Positions 6,189 through 14,262 are shown, numbered from the stretch's first letter. The stretch is DNA of 14,581 nucleotides from Sulfurimonas sp. (GCF_023229105.1 NZ_JALNZY010000052.1:1-14581), one strand, 5' to 3'. Numbers and translations: made by a program. The notes: generated by a model not told the origin, from the letters alone.

Positions 6189-6305
6189 TATAATCTCAGC
6201 ATGACATTACAAGAGCGAAAAGACAAAGCCGAAAAAAGGGTGCCAGGTACTCATTTGTGCGTCATAGTTACGCCTCAAACATCATTTTTGCTAAAATTAC
6301 TATGA
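6189..6305 (+). pseudogene. Promoter and 5' remnant of a small gene, interrupted by a REP-like repeat
   Basis: TATAAT at 6189-6194 is followed by an ATG at 6201 and the start MTLQERKDKAEKR, a plausible charged N-terminus. After 13 codons the frame enters REP-like copy D (6232) and continues with unrelated residues to TGA at 6303-6305, 35 codons in all, overlapping the 3' end of the convergent membrane-protein gene. I cannot name the parent gene. It may equally be a chance frame; the good -10 box is the main support. Confidence 0.3.
6232..6260 (+). repeat. REP-like repeat, copy D
   Basis: AAAAAAGGGTGCCAGGTACT (6232-6251) followed by CATTTGTGC. Compared with copy A (2893-2922) it differs by a few substitutions and two small gaps but keeps the A6-G run, the TGYCAGGYAC core and the CATTT...TGC end. 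It is in the same orientation as copies A, B and C and ends eight bases before the 3' end of the CopD-like gene. Confidence 0.6.
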
Positions 6306-6711
6306 AAAATCCTAAGATTAGAACTACTTTATGAAACTGCTCTTGCATAAACTTTGGTTTTTTTCGACCCGTAAATTTTGTAAAAAGGTTAAATAGCACA
6401 CCCGCTACGATAATAAGTGCCAACACTATTTTGATAACGAGGATTTTTTGCATATCGGTCTCAAAAAAACCTGTAGTGGAGTTTATATATCTCGACATCA
6501 TCATACCGCCTGTTAAAACGATAATAAGAAGTGAAATAGGGAAGATTTTGAAGCTTTTAGAACCTAGTATCTGGTTAATCTTTGTTTCTTTATCTTTAGA
6601 AAACTTGTTTTTAAGTGCCGATATCATAAATAAATCGGTAAAAACATAACCTAAAAATATGATTGCCAGCATCAAGTGAATTATATGTGCATATGGATAG
6701 ACTGCTTCCAT
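6268..6711 (-). CDS. Four-helix membrane protein, CopD-like
   Basis: A 147-residue integral membrane protein with four hydrophobic segments at about residues 10-30, 55-75, 90-112 and 126-145. The N-terminus PYAHIIHLMLAIIFLGYVF places His9 and His12 at the start of helix 1, and helix 2 ends in LTGGMMMSRYI, a pattern like the small CopD / copper-resistance-D-type proteins of Campylobacterota; a further His127 opens helix 4. Such histidines could bind haem or copper, but no function is proven. AGGAG (6717-6721, minus strand) is ideally placed before the ATG, and an extended -10 promoter lies 27 bases upstream. It is a single-gene unit whose 3' end abuts the accessory region, so it marks the border of the chromosomal backbone. 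Confidence 0.75.
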   Translation of the reverse strand: MEAVYPYAHIIHLMLAIIFLGYVFTDLFMISALKNKFSKDKETKINQILGSKSFKIFPISLLIIVLTGGMMMSRYINSTTGFFETDMQKILVIKIVLALIIVAGVLFNLFTKFTGRKKPKFMQEQFHKVVLILGFFIVILAKMMFEA

Positions 6712-6737
6712 TATTACTCCTGTGTAAAATTAGTGCA

Positions 6738-6746
6738 ATTATATCA
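6738..6746 (-). promoter_or_regulatory. Extended -10 promoter of the CopD-like gene
   Basis: On the minus strand this reads TGATATAAT, a perfect TGnTATAAT element, about 27 bases before the start codon. No clear -35 box is seen. Confidence 0.6.
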
Positions 6747-6852
6747 AAGATGCCAATCCAAAAGCTTGCATCTTGACTTAATCTCCTACCCTAAAGGCAC
6801 TTTAATAATCAGCAACTCTCTTAGGAAACTAGGTTTCAGCCTCGTCTGTGTG

Positions 6853-6872
6853 AGCAAGGTTAAAACCTTGCT
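6853..6872 (-). other. Hairpin downstream of the helicase gene
   Basis: AGCAAGGT (6853-6860) and ACCTTGCT (6865-6872) form a perfect 8-bp stem with a four-base loop, nine bases beyond the helicase stop. There is no T run after it on either strand, so it is at best a weak or factor-dependent terminator or an mRNA 3'-end stabiliser. Confidence 0.5.
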
Positions 6873-6880
6873 TCCGATAT

Positions 6881-8188
6881 TTAGTCACGCTTTGTTGTTT
6901 TTCTTTTTTTTGTCGTTACAGGCTTTTTATAGCTTTCGCCTTTTTCACTCTTTTGGACTTTTTCAGGTTTTTTGTAAGGTTTTTTAGCTCTTTTTATCTC
7001 TACTTTTTTATGTTCGCTCTTTAACTTTATCTCATCTTGATCACGTCTGCGAATAGTTGGATCTGGTTCAAAGCCCTCCACCGTTTCTTGGGGTATTTTC
7101 ATCCCGATAAGCTTCTCAATAGCTTTCATATCATACTTTTCATAGATATCTATTAAGCTTATCGCCTCTCCCTCTCGCCCTGCACGACCTGTTCGCCCTA
7201 CTCTATGGACATAATCCTCAGGGATTGACGGGAGTTCGTAGTTGATGACAAACGGTAGCTCCTCTATATCCAAACCTCTTGAAGCTATGTCGGTTGCCAC
7301 TAAAACTTTTATCTTGCCCTCTTTAAACTCATTTAGGGTTTTTAAACGTTTAGCTTGAGTTTTATCGCCATGTATGATGCCGCACTTAAGACCATCTTTT
7401 TGAAGTTCGACTACAAGCTCATCCGCACTTACTTTTGTTCTTGTAAAGACTAAAACTTGTCTAAAATTTCTTGAACCAATGATATATGCTAAAAGTGCTG
7501 CTTTTTTGTCCGTATCAACTAAATAGGCAATCTGATTTATGGTATCAACAGTTGAATTTTTCTTTGAAGCTTCTATAAAAGCGGGTTTTGTAAGAAGAAG
7601 TTTTGAGAGTTTTCTTACCTTGTCGCTGTAGGTAGCTGAGAAAAGAAGCGTTTGATGTCTCTTTGGCAGAAGCGGATGAATCGTTTTTATCTCTTTTACA
7701 AAACCCATATCAAGCATCCTATCAGCTTCATCAAGGACAAAAATCTCTACATGCGAGAGGTCTAAACCCTTTCCTATATGCTCGATTATTCTACCGGGTG
7801 TTGCAATAATGATATCAACTCCCTCTTTTAAGAGCTTCTGCTGAGTCTCTAAATCTTTTCCGCCGACTAAAACAGCAATGTTTAGAGGCATATTCTTCGC
7901 ATAATTTTGTAAATCATCGTGAATCTGCAAAGACAACTCTCTAGTTGGAGATAAGATAATCCCTCTTAAAACTCTGCTTTGGTCTGCCGATGTTTTTCTA
8001 AGCCTCTGCAGCATAGGAAGTCCAAATGCGGCAGTTTTCCCCGTTCCCGTTTGAGCCGTTGCAAAAACATCGCTTTTTGCTAAAACCAAAGGAATTGCTC
8101 TTGTTTGTATGCTTGTAGGTTTTTCATAGCCCATATCTTTTATGGCGCTAAGAAGTTGCTTTATAACTCCTAGTTTTTCGAATGACAT
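6881..8188 (-). CDS. rhlE: DEAD-box ATP-dependent RNA helicase, RhlE type
   Basis: A 435-residue cytoplasmic DEAD-box helicase that unwinds short RNA duplexes, acting in ribosome assembly, RNA decay or cold adaptation. All motifs are present: Q motif (KPTSIQ, 23-28), motif I AQTGTGKT (45-52), Ia PTREL (81-85), TPGR (130-133), II DEAD (153-156), III SAT (184-186), IV VFTRT (247-251), V ATDIASRGLD (298-307) and VI HRVGRTGR (328-335). After the two RecA-like domains comes a Lys/Arg-rich tail from about 380 to 435 (KKPYKKPEK, TTKKRKTTKRD), typical of RhlE-like proteins and likely to bind RNA unspecifically. It is transcribed alone, divergently from the DUF2062 gene with about 100 bases between them. 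RhlE is the closest type by motif pattern; assignment among DEAD-box subfamilies is not certain. Confidence 0.93.
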   Translation of the reverse strand: MSFEKLGVIKQLLSAIKDMGYEKPTSIQTRAIPLVLAKSDVFATAQTGTGKTAAFGLPMLQRLRKTSADQSRVLRGIILSPTRELSLQIHDDLQNYAKNMPLNIAVLVGGKDLETQQKLLKEGVDIIIATPGRIIEHIGKGLDLSHVEIFVLDEADRMLDMGFVKEIKTIHPLLPKRHQTLLFSATYSDKVRKLSKLLLTKPAFIEASKKNSTVDTINQIAYLVDTDKKAALLAYIIGSRNFRQVLVFTRTKVSADELVVELQKDGLKCGIIHGDKTQAKRLKTLNEFKEGKIKVLVATDIASRGLDIEELPFVINYELPSIPEDYVHRVGRTGRAGREGEAISLIDIYEKYDMKAIEKLIGMKIPQETVEGFEPDPTIRRRDQDEIKLKSEHKKVEIKRAKKPYKKPEKVQKSEKGESYKKPVTTKKRKTTKRD

Positions 8189-8255
8189 CGCGTACCTACT
8201 TTCTTTTTAATAGTGCAATTTTAACATATTATTAAAAGAATAAGTTTTTTATGGA

Positions 8256-8261
8256 TATAAT
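8256..8261 (+). promoter_or_regulatory. -10 box of the DUF2062 gene
   Basis: TATAAT 28 bases before the ATG at 8290, in the divergent gap with rhlE. No clear -35 box and no strong ribosome-binding sequence precede the gene. Confidence 0.45.
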
Positions 8262-8289
8262 CATCCCACATTTCAAAATGGCATAAATT

Positions 8290-8835
8290 ATGATTAGAAA
8301 AACCTTTAAAAATTTAAGTGCAAATGAAAAACTAAAAACTTTTATACAAAAAAACAGAGTACCCATTGAGTATCTATCTGCAAACAGAAAAATGGTCTCT
8401 AAAGCTGTTTTCATAGGGCTTTTTATAGCTTTTATTCCGATGCCTATGCAGATGCTTGCGGTTGTTGCTTTTATACCTTTTACAAGATTTAACGTGCCTA
8501 TCGCTCTTGCGATGTGCTGGCTAAGCAATCCTTTTACGATGCCTGCCATGTACTATATGGAGTACATGACGGGAAGTTTTTTTCTCGGCATGGAGACGAC
8601 AGCCGTTGAACTTAGTGTTGATTGGTTTGCACAAAATATTGGAAATATTTTTATTCCGCTTTATGTGGGAACTGCTTTTTACTCTATTGTAGGCTCTAGC
8701 GTGGGATATTATTTAGTCACTCATCTATGGAGAAGCTCTGTTAAAAAAGATCAGACTTCACGTAAAAACGGCACTTACAAGAGAGAGACAAGCAACAAAG
8801 AGAGTAGCGATAAAGTTGATGAGTCTAAATCTTAA
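8290..8835 (+). CDS. DUF2062 inner-membrane protein
   Basis: A 181-residue membrane protein of the DUF2062 family, whose function is unknown. The two family signatures are clear: GLFIAFIPMPMQM (43-55) and WLSNPFTMPAMYY (77-89). Hydrophobic segments lie at about 37-62, 68-100 and 118-145. An N-terminal cytosolic stretch (KLKTFIQKNRVPIEYLSANR) precedes them and a hydrophilic, Ser/Lys-rich tail (from about 148) ends the protein, probably disordered. In other bacteria the family occurs alone or fused to glycosyltransferases, which has suggested an envelope role; nothing here tests that. The only start codon is ATG 8290 because a stop lies just upstream. Its last 11 bases overlap the convergent lgt gene. 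Confidence 0.85.
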   Translation: MIRKTFKNLSANEKLKTFIQKNRVPIEYLSANRKMVSKAVFIGLFIAFIPMPMQMLAVVAFIPFTRFNVPIALAMCWLSNPFTMPAMYYMEYMTGSFFLGMETTAVELSVDWFAQNIGNIFIPLYVGTAFYSIVGSSVGYYLVTHLWRSSVKKDQTSRKNGTYKRETSNKESSDKVDESKS

Positions 8836-9643
8836 CACTTCTGTTTTTAAAATAAAACCAAGCTGTTATGCCGATTAAACTCATGCCCAAACTCATAACC
8901 TGCCCCTGCGTAATTGCATTACAACAGAGATAGCCTATCTGAACATCAGGAGCGCGCCAAATCTCTGCTATAGCGCGAAACAGCCCGTAACTAACTCCAT
9001 AAACCAAAATCAACTCCCCGCTGTAGCTTTGAAATCTTCTGTAAATATATACAACTATAAATACGCCAAATCCCTCTAAGACTGCCTCATAAAGCTGTGA
9101 GGGGTGCCTTAAAACTCCATCTACCAATATCCCCCAAGGAACATCAGTCTCTCTACCGATAAGCTCCTTGTTTAAAAAGTTTCCTATCCGCCCAAAAACA
9201 AAAGCCAGTGGCACACTCACGGCTACTAGGTCCATTATCTTGCCAAGAGCAATTTTGTGTTTTTTGGAGTACAGGTAACTGCTTATTAAAAAACCAAGCA
9301 CTGCACCGTGATAGCTCATGCCTCTTATACCGACAAATTCGCCGTCAATAAATGGGTTAAATATCTGCCATGGATGAGAGAGGTAGTAGAGTGTTTGCGT
9401 GTCATAAAAGAGGATATATCCAAGCCTTGCTCCCAAAATAACGCCTATTTCTACATAAATAAAATATGTATCTATTCCTTTGGCTCCAAAATCAAGATTA
9501 TCTTTTTTAATAAAATATTTTCCGATATATAAAGCGCTTAGAAGTGCCAAAACATACATGATTCCATACCAATGCACAGGCAGAAAAAAGAGATTAAAAG
9601 CTACTGGGTCAAAGGTTTCATATATATTGTTCCATGCGGACAT
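8825..9643 (-). CDS. lgt: Prolipoprotein diacylglyceryl transferase
   Basis: A 272-residue inner-membrane enzyme that moves diacylglycerol from phosphatidylglycerol to the lipobox cysteine of prolipoproteins, the first step in lipoprotein maturation. Signatures: GMSYHGAVLGF (108-118, with His112), the Lgt motif FGRIGNFLNKELIGR (150-164, with Arg152 and Asn155), HPSQLYEA (180-187), and YGLFRAIAEIWRAPD near 219-233, holding the late conserved arginines. About seven hydrophobic stretches fit the family topology, and the length is normal. It is the third gene of the hemN group, six bases after the Fe-S protein gene, with GAGAG overlapping that gene's end as ribosome site, so translation is probably coupled. 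Its 3' end overlaps the convergent DUF2062 gene by 11 bases. Confidence 0.96.
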   Translation of the reverse strand: MSAWNNIYETFDPVAFNLFFLPVHWYGIMYVLALLSALYIGKYFIKKDNLDFGAKGIDTYFIYVEIGVILGARLGYILFYDTQTLYYLSHPWQIFNPFIDGEFVGIRGMSYHGAVLGFLISSYLYSKKHKIALGKIMDLVAVSVPLAFVFGRIGNFLNKELIGRETDVPWGILVDGVLRHPSQLYEAVLEGFGVFIVVYIYRRFQSYSGELILVYGVSYGLFRAIAEIWRAPDVQIGYLCCNAITQGQVMSLGMSLIGITAWFYFKNRSVKI

Positions 9644-9649
9644 TTTACT

Positions 9650-10933
9650 TTACTCTCTCAGAGCTTCAGCAATTAACTCAATAGGATTTTTAAAGATAAT
9701 CTTAGTATCCGTATAGCCTAAAGATGAGTTTATCTGCATCCTACATGCGCTGCACTCCGCACTTACAACATCCGCTTTTGTCTTATTTATCATATCTGCT
9801 TTAGGGATTCCCGCCGCTTTTGCAAGGTGGTACTTCTCGCTTTGCATAGTAACCCCGCCAAATCCGCAGCAGCTGTTTGGATCACTCATCTCAACAATGT
9901 CATAGTTTTTGCTTATAAGATTTCTCGGCTCTTTATGAATTCCCTGCATCTTTTTAGCATGACAAGGGTCATGGTAGGTTACTATTTTAGTATCTTTTTT
10001 CTTTGATGCCAAAAGTTTCTCAAGCTCTGTATGATGCTGCAGCCACTCTGTTGCCATAAAGATTTTGTCTCTAAGGGCTACCGCTCTTGCCTTCCACTCA
10101 GGCTGGTCATGAAAGTAATGCTCATAATCAATCTTTAACATCGCACTGCATGTAGCTTCTGGAACTATGATGGCTTCAACATCTTTGCTAAAACTCTCAA
10201 AATACTCTATATTGAACTTTGCATTATAATCAACCGTGTAAAAATCGCCCGTAAAGTATGCGGGTGCGGAGCAGCACTTCTGATCTTTTGCCAAAAATGC
10301 ATCAATTTTCAAATGTTCTAAAATCTCCAAAAGAGAATTGCCTACGTCAACATAGTTATAGTTACCCAAACAGCCTATAAAAATAGCGACTTTTCTCTTG
10401 CCGCCATTGTCTATATTTTCGGGATGTGAGTTTAAAAACGATGTTTTTCTAAGGCTAGGAAGAATTCTATCAGCCTTCAACATAGGAAAATTAAAACGTC
10501 CGCTCATGGAGTCTGTATCCGCTTTTATTTTAAATCCGCATGTCTGAAAAACCCAGCCGAGTTTAAAAGCTAAGTCGTTTAACCAACGATGTCGAAGAAG
10601 CAAAAAGAACGCTCTTTTGTACCAAACTATGCCAAATTTTTTGCCAATATCAGCTCTTACTTGCTCTATTACCATATCAGTCGGGAGTGATTTTGGGCAG
10701 ACTTCAACACATGCGGTACATAAAAAACAGCTCTCAAAGATATCTTTTGCATTTTTATCAAGCTCTAGATTGCCGCGTTGATAAGCTCCTAAGAGGTCTA
10801 GAAATCCCCTCGGAGAGGTAACCTCGTCTGCGTTTACGTTGTGAATAGTACAGACAGGAATACACTTCCCGCACTTGATGCACTCATCCGTCGTAGCACC
10901 AAAATTAAAAATTTCTTGTGCATTTTTACTCAT
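9650..10933 (-). CDS. Fe-S oxidoreductase subunit with two 4Fe-4S and two CCG domains (GlpC/GlcF/LutA type)
   Basis: A 427-residue protein of the family that includes GlpC, the glycolate oxidase subunit GlcF and LutA. Two 4Fe-4S ferredoxin motifs lie near the N-terminus, CIKCGKCIPVC (Cys18, 21, 24, 28) and CFLCTACVEVC (Cys69, 72, 75, 79). Two cysteine-rich CCG domains follow: Cys188, Cys220-221 (KCCSAPAYFTGD) and Cys262; then Cys324, Cys355-356 (SCCGFGG), Cys394 and Cys397. Such proteins carry electrons between a flavin dehydrogenase and quinone or a disulfide, at the membrane face or in the cytoplasm. The flavin partner that would fix the substrate is not in this window, so no symbol is given. 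It lies two bases after hemN and six before lgt, with no sign of damage. Linkage to hemN suggests a role under low oxygen (inference). Confidence 0.88.
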   Translation of the reverse strand: MSKNAQEIFNFGATTDECIKCGKCIPVCTIHNVNADEVTSPRGFLDLLGAYQRGNLELDKNAKDIFESCFLCTACVEVCPKSLPTDMVIEQVRADIGKKFGIVWYKRAFFLLLRHRWLNDLAFKLGWVFQTCGFKIKADTDSMSGRFNFPMLKADRILPSLRKTSFLNSHPENIDNGGKRKVAIFIGCLGNYNYVDVGNSLLEILEHLKIDAFLAKDQKCCSAPAYFTGDFYTVDYNAKFNIEYFESFSKDVEAIIVPEATCSAMLKIDYEHYFHDQPEWKARAVALRDKIFMATEWLQHHTELEKLLASKKKDTKIVTYHDPCHAKKMQGIHKEPRNLISKNYDIVEMSDPNSCCGFGGVTMQSEKYHLAKAAGIPKADMINKTKADVVSAECSACRMQINSSLGYTDTKIIFKNPIELIAEALRE

Positions 10934-10935
10934 CT

Positions 10936-12303
10936 CTACACCGTTTTAGAAAATGTCTTAGAGCTTGATGCATGCTTTTTCATATATGCATCAAAGGGCA
11001 TTGCAATATTTCTAATAAGAAGTGTCCCGGTCTCGCTGCACTCTATAAAATTATCATCTATTGTTAAAAGTTTGTCCTCTTCAAAAGGTTTAAGTGCTTC
11101 TATCGCATCTGCAAAATATCTCTTAAATTCTACATTGTATAACTTTTCAAATCTTTTTATATCAAGTTTAAAGTTACTCATAAGTTCCATAATTACATAC
11201 TGACGAATTAAATCATCTTCATTTAAAGAGATGCCTCTTTCAAAAGGTAGTTTACCGGCATCAATAGCAGTTTCATAATCTTTCATATCTTTAAAGTTTT
11301 GCGCATAGTAGTCAATGCCTTCGCCAATAGAAGTAAGCCCTACTCCGATTAAATCAGCTCCGCCTTTTGTCGTGTAGCCTTGGAAGTTTCTGTGAAGCTC
11401 GCCTTTTTTTATCGCCTTAAAAAGCTCATCCTCAGGTTTTGCAAAGTGATCCATGCCTATCATTTTATAACCGTTTGATGTTAAAAAATCAATAGTGTAC
11501 TGCATAATCTGAAGCTTCTCATCAGGCAGAGGAAGCGTAGTCTCATCAATCTTTCGCATAGTCTTTTTCATCCAGGGAACGTGTGCATAGTTAAACACCG
11601 CAAATCTATCAGGATTTAACGTAATTGCGAGAGAAAGTGTCTCCTTAAAAGTCTCTAGTGATTGAAAAGGGAGTCCGTAAATAAGGTCCACGTTTACAGA
11701 AACCATATTATATTTTCTAGCCAAATCCATAGCCTTTTTTGTTATATCATAAGGCTGAACTCTATGAATGGCTATTTGAACTTTTTCATTAAAATCTTGA
11801 ATACCAAAGCTTACACGATTAAAACCGTTCTGGCTTAAAACCCGCATCTGATCCTCATCTATATGGCGCGGATCTATCTCACAACTAACCTCTGCTTCCT
11901 TTGTAAAGTTTGGAAAAAAAGAGCGTATCTCCTTGATAACCTCTTCTAGCTGCGTGGCACTAAAAAAAGTAGGTGTTCCGCCGCCAAAGTGCATCTGAAT
12001 CACTTCTCTACTGCAGTCGATATGAGAGGAGAGTATCTTTAACTCTCTTTTGAGATAGTCCATGTAGCGAAGCATCTTATCCTCTTTGGAAGTAAAAACG
12101 ACATTACAACCGCAAAAATAACAAGCATTTTTACAAAAAGGAAGATGAAAATATAGACTAAGAGGACGAGAAGAATCTTGCTGCTTTAGCTTTTGTATAT
12201 ACTCATCATACCCAAAGGAGTCGTTAAACTCCAACGCTGTAGGATAGCTTGTATAACGAGGCCCCGGTTTTGAGTATTTTGTAAATTTTGCAAAATCTAG
12301 CAT
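10936..12303 (-). CDS. hemN: Oxygen-independent coproporphyrinogen III oxidase
   Basis: A 455-residue radical-SAM enzyme, close in length to E. coli HemN, that oxidatively decarboxylates coproporphyrinogen III to protoporphyrinogen IX without oxygen in haem biosynthesis. Key features are the start KYSKPGPRYTSYPTA, the cluster motif in FHLPFCKNACYFCGCN (Cys57, 61, 64, plus Cys66 typical of true HemN), the SAM-binding GGGTPTF (107-113), SCEIDPRHI, RVSFGIQDF, and the HemN C-terminal domain. The extra cysteine and the PGPRYTSYPTA opening distinguish it from HemW-like proteins. AAGGA lies upstream of the ATG. It heads the group with the Fe-S protein and lgt, and its leader (12331-12411) is rich in inverted repeats, so regulation at the RNA level is possible. 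Confidence 0.95.
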   Translation of the reverse strand: MLDFAKFTKYSKPGPRYTSYPTALEFNDSFGYDEYIQKLKQQDSSRPLSLYFHLPFCKNACYFCGCNVVFTSKEDKMLRYMDYLKRELKILSSHIDCSREVIQMHFGGGTPTFFSATQLEEVIKEIRSFFPNFTKEAEVSCEIDPRHIDEDQMRVLSQNGFNRVSFGIQDFNEKVQIAIHRVQPYDITKKAMDLARKYNMVSVNVDLIYGLPFQSLETFKETLSLAITLNPDRFAVFNYAHVPWMKKTMRKIDETTLPLPDEKLQIMQYTIDFLTSNGYKMIGMDHFAKPEDELFKAIKKGELHRNFQGYTTKGGADLIGVGLTSIGEGIDYYAQNFKDMKDYETAIDAGKLPFERGISLNEDDLIRQYVIMELMSNFKLDIKRFEKLYNVEFKRYFADAIEALKPFEEDKLLTIDDNFIECSETGTLLIRNIAMPFDAYMKKHASSSKTFSKTV

Positions 12304-12330
12304 ATTTGTCCTTATTATTTATGAGCATCT

Positions 12331-12411
12331 CGAAAAACAAGTTTTTCGTAGCTTTAGGGGGGTTGCAAGGAACATCAGTCCCTGCCACTAAAGAGGACGA
12401 GTTCTCTTTAG
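12331..12411 (-). promoter_or_regulatory. Inverted-repeat-rich leader of hemN (possible structured RNA or intergenic repeat)
   Basis: On the minus strand three hairpins follow each other before hemN. CTAAAGAG/CTCTTTAG (12388-12395 with 12404-12411) is a perfect 8-bp stem. GCAGGGA/TCCTTGC (12379-12385 with 12365-12371) is seven pairs with one G-U and a seven-base loop. CGAAAAAC/GTTTTTCG (12331-12348) is 8 bp with a two-base centre. CTTTAG of the first stem could instead pair with CTAAAG at 12352-12357, enclosing the second hairpin, which would make two exclusive folds. No known riboswitch class was recognised, and no T run makes any hairpin a terminator. A genome-wide repeat is equally possible. 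Confidence 0.4.
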
Positions 12412-12471
12412 CGTGTAACATGAGTTTAATTATGGCGATTATCTCTAAAAAGTGTTGAAATTATCATTAAT

Positions 12472-14181
12472 CTAATTTTCAAAGCGTCCTGCCAGCTTTT
12501 TATAAGCATCACAACTCTCTAAAAGTTCGCCATGATTTCCGCTTGCGATAATCTTGCCTTTTTGCATAACCAAAATCTTATCCGCATGCTCAATGGTACT
12601 TAATCTGTGAGCGATAGTAATGGTTATTTTATCTTTTGTATATGCTTCTAGCGCCTCTTGTATCCTCTTCTCACTCTCATTATCAAGTGCCGAAGTTGCC
12701 TCATCAAAAAGCAGAAGTGAAGCGTGTTTGTAGATAGCTCTTGCAATCGCTATACGCTGTCTCTGCCCGCCGGAGAGGTTTGAGCCAAACTCCTCCATCT
12801 TTGTCTCTATCCCCTCTTCTAAAGAGCTTACAAAGTCATAAGCATCTGCAAGCTTTAAGGCTTCTATGACCCTTTTCTTGTCAACTTCTTGAGCGTATGC
12901 AACATTAGCGGCAAGGGTGTCTTGAAATATATAGATTCTCTGCGAGACGAGTGAAATATGGTGTTTTAGAGAGTCTTGCGTAAACTCTTTTATATTTATC
13001 CCATTTACAAGAATCTCCCCGCTATCAGGATCATAAAAACGCAAAAGCATATTTATAAATGTACTTTTGCCGCCTCCACTGTCTCCGACAAGCGCAATAT
13101 TTTCTCCGCGTTTTATCTCTATGCTTACATCATCAAGTACATAAGAGTCCTCATATTTTAGCTTTACATGGTTGAACTTTATGTTGGTTATATCCTCTTC
13201 TAAAACTTTTGCTCCGTTTACAATCCTGTTTTCTCTATCAAGCAGCTCAAAAACTCTCTCGCTTGCAGCTACTGCATCTTGGATTTTAGAGTATATTGAG
13301 CTGATGCGGCGAATCGGCTGAAAAACAAGTCCGACAGCGGTAATGAACGCCGTAAATTCGCCCACGCTCATTTTGCCGTTATAAACTTCCTGCCCGCCTA
13401 CAAAGATAACCGCTGCAAGTCCGATAGCACCGACAATCTCCATCATAGGAGAAACTATATCTCCGACATAAACAGACTTCATATTAATCTTAAAAAACTG
13501 CCAGTTTTGAGTTCTAAAACGCTCTAACTCAAACTTCTCTGAAGCATTTGCTTTTATGATTTCGCTATTGTTAAAAACCTCGGTAAGTCTGGTTACTACA
13601 TCGGCATTTTTCTCTTGTGAGCGGCGAGAATACTTTTTGAGTTTTTTACCGATTAAGAGAATCGGATAAACTACAACAGGCAACACAACAAGAGAGTAAA
13701 AAGCTAGTACCGGATTTAGGTAGATGACATATCCCACAAGAGCGATGACGGTCAAACTCTCGCGGAAAAGTTCAGGCAACATGTTGGAGACAAAATATCT
13801 TATGCGCTCTATATCGTTTGTAACCCTTGAAATCAGCTCGCCGCTTCTGTTTAGATACAAAAACGCCATATCAAGGTTAATGATTTTCTCCAATAGAATC
13901 TCTCGAAATCTCGTAACGATATGCTGTCCTATGTAGTTCATAAAAACCGACTGCATGTACCTGCCAATCGACTTAAAAAGGTATATAACTACAAGAGCGA
14001 TTGGAATGTAGTATAGCATCTCCTCTTTTTTCTCTATAAACATCTCATCCATAAGAGGCTTCATAATATGCGCCGTTGCAGTAGTCGCTCCGACTGTGAA
14101 GATTATGCCGACAAGAACTAAAAGGTACTCTAACTTATACTCTTTTATGTATGGCAAATAACGCTTAAATACTTTTCTCAA
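12472..14181 (-). CDS. msbA: MsbA-type ABC exporter (lipid A flippase)
   Basis: A 569-residue half-size ABC exporter with fused membrane and ATPase domains, of the MsbA type that moves lipid A-core across the inner membrane; related half-exporters for other lipids or drugs are hard to exclude. Six membrane helices lie within residues 18-295. The nucleotide-binding domain has Walker A GDSGGGKST (366-374), Q-loop Gln414, signature LSGGQRQR (469-476), Walker B LLLFDEATSALD (489-500) and H-loop His525. The start is TTG at 14181: a TAG lies two codons upstream in frame and no ATG occurs until residue 40, inside the first helix. GGGATAG is a weak ribosome site. It ends 168 bases before hemN on the same strand and diverges from an envelope-polysaccharide-type acyltransferase, which fits a surface-glycolipid role. 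Confidence 0.9.
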   Translation of the reverse strand: MRKVFKRYLPYIKEYKLEYLLVLVGIIFTVGATTATAHIMKPLMDEMFIEKKEEMLYYIPIALVVIYLFKSIGRYMQSVFMNYIGQHIVTRFREILLEKIINLDMAFLYLNRSGELISRVTNDIERIRYFVSNMLPELFRESLTVIALVGYVIYLNPVLAFYSLVVLPVVVYPILLIGKKLKKYSRRSQEKNADVVTRLTEVFNNSEIIKANASEKFELERFRTQNWQFFKINMKSVYVGDIVSPMMEIVGAIGLAAVIFVGGQEVYNGKMSVGEFTAFITAVGLVFQPIRRISSIYSKIQDAVAASERVFELLDRENRIVNGAKVLEEDITNIKFNHVKLKYEDSYVLDDVSIEIKRGENIALVGDSGGGKSTFINMLLRFYDPDSGEILVNGINIKEFTQDSLKHHISLVSQRIYIFQDTLAANVAYAQEVDKKRVIEALKLADAYDFVSSLEEGIETKMEEFGSNLSGGQRQRIAIARAIYKHASLLLFDEATSALDNESEKRIQEALEAYTKDKITITIAHRLSTIEHADKILVMQKGKIIASGNHGELLESCDAYKKLAGRFEN

Positions 14182-14253
14182 TAACTATCCCAAAACTCTT
14201 ATTTTCTGTGTATTTTATCTAAAAAAAAATAACAATAAATTTCAATCCAATTA

Positions 14254-14262
14254 TGCTATTAT
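14254..14262 (+). promoter_or_regulatory. Extended -10 promoter of the acyltransferase gene
   Basis: TGCTATTAT fits the extended -10 pattern TGnTATnAT, about 27 bases before the TTG start at 14289, in the AT-rich gap between two divergent genes. No -35 box is clear. Confidence 0.45.

Noticed and set aside
10841..11203. Plus-strand open frame across the hemN/Fe-S gene junction
   Set aside because: It is antisense to two well-supported genes and its product is a Ser/Leu/Ile-rich mirror frame without known motifs.
12224..12421. Minus-strand open frame of 65 codons overlapping the hemN start
   Set aside because: It is out of frame with hemN, covers the palindromic leader, and has no ribosome site. 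A leader peptide is conceivable but unsupported.
12455..12475. Fur-box-like AATGATAAT on the minus strand upstream of hemN
   Set aside because: Only one half matches the known consensus, in very AT-rich DNA, so chance is likely.
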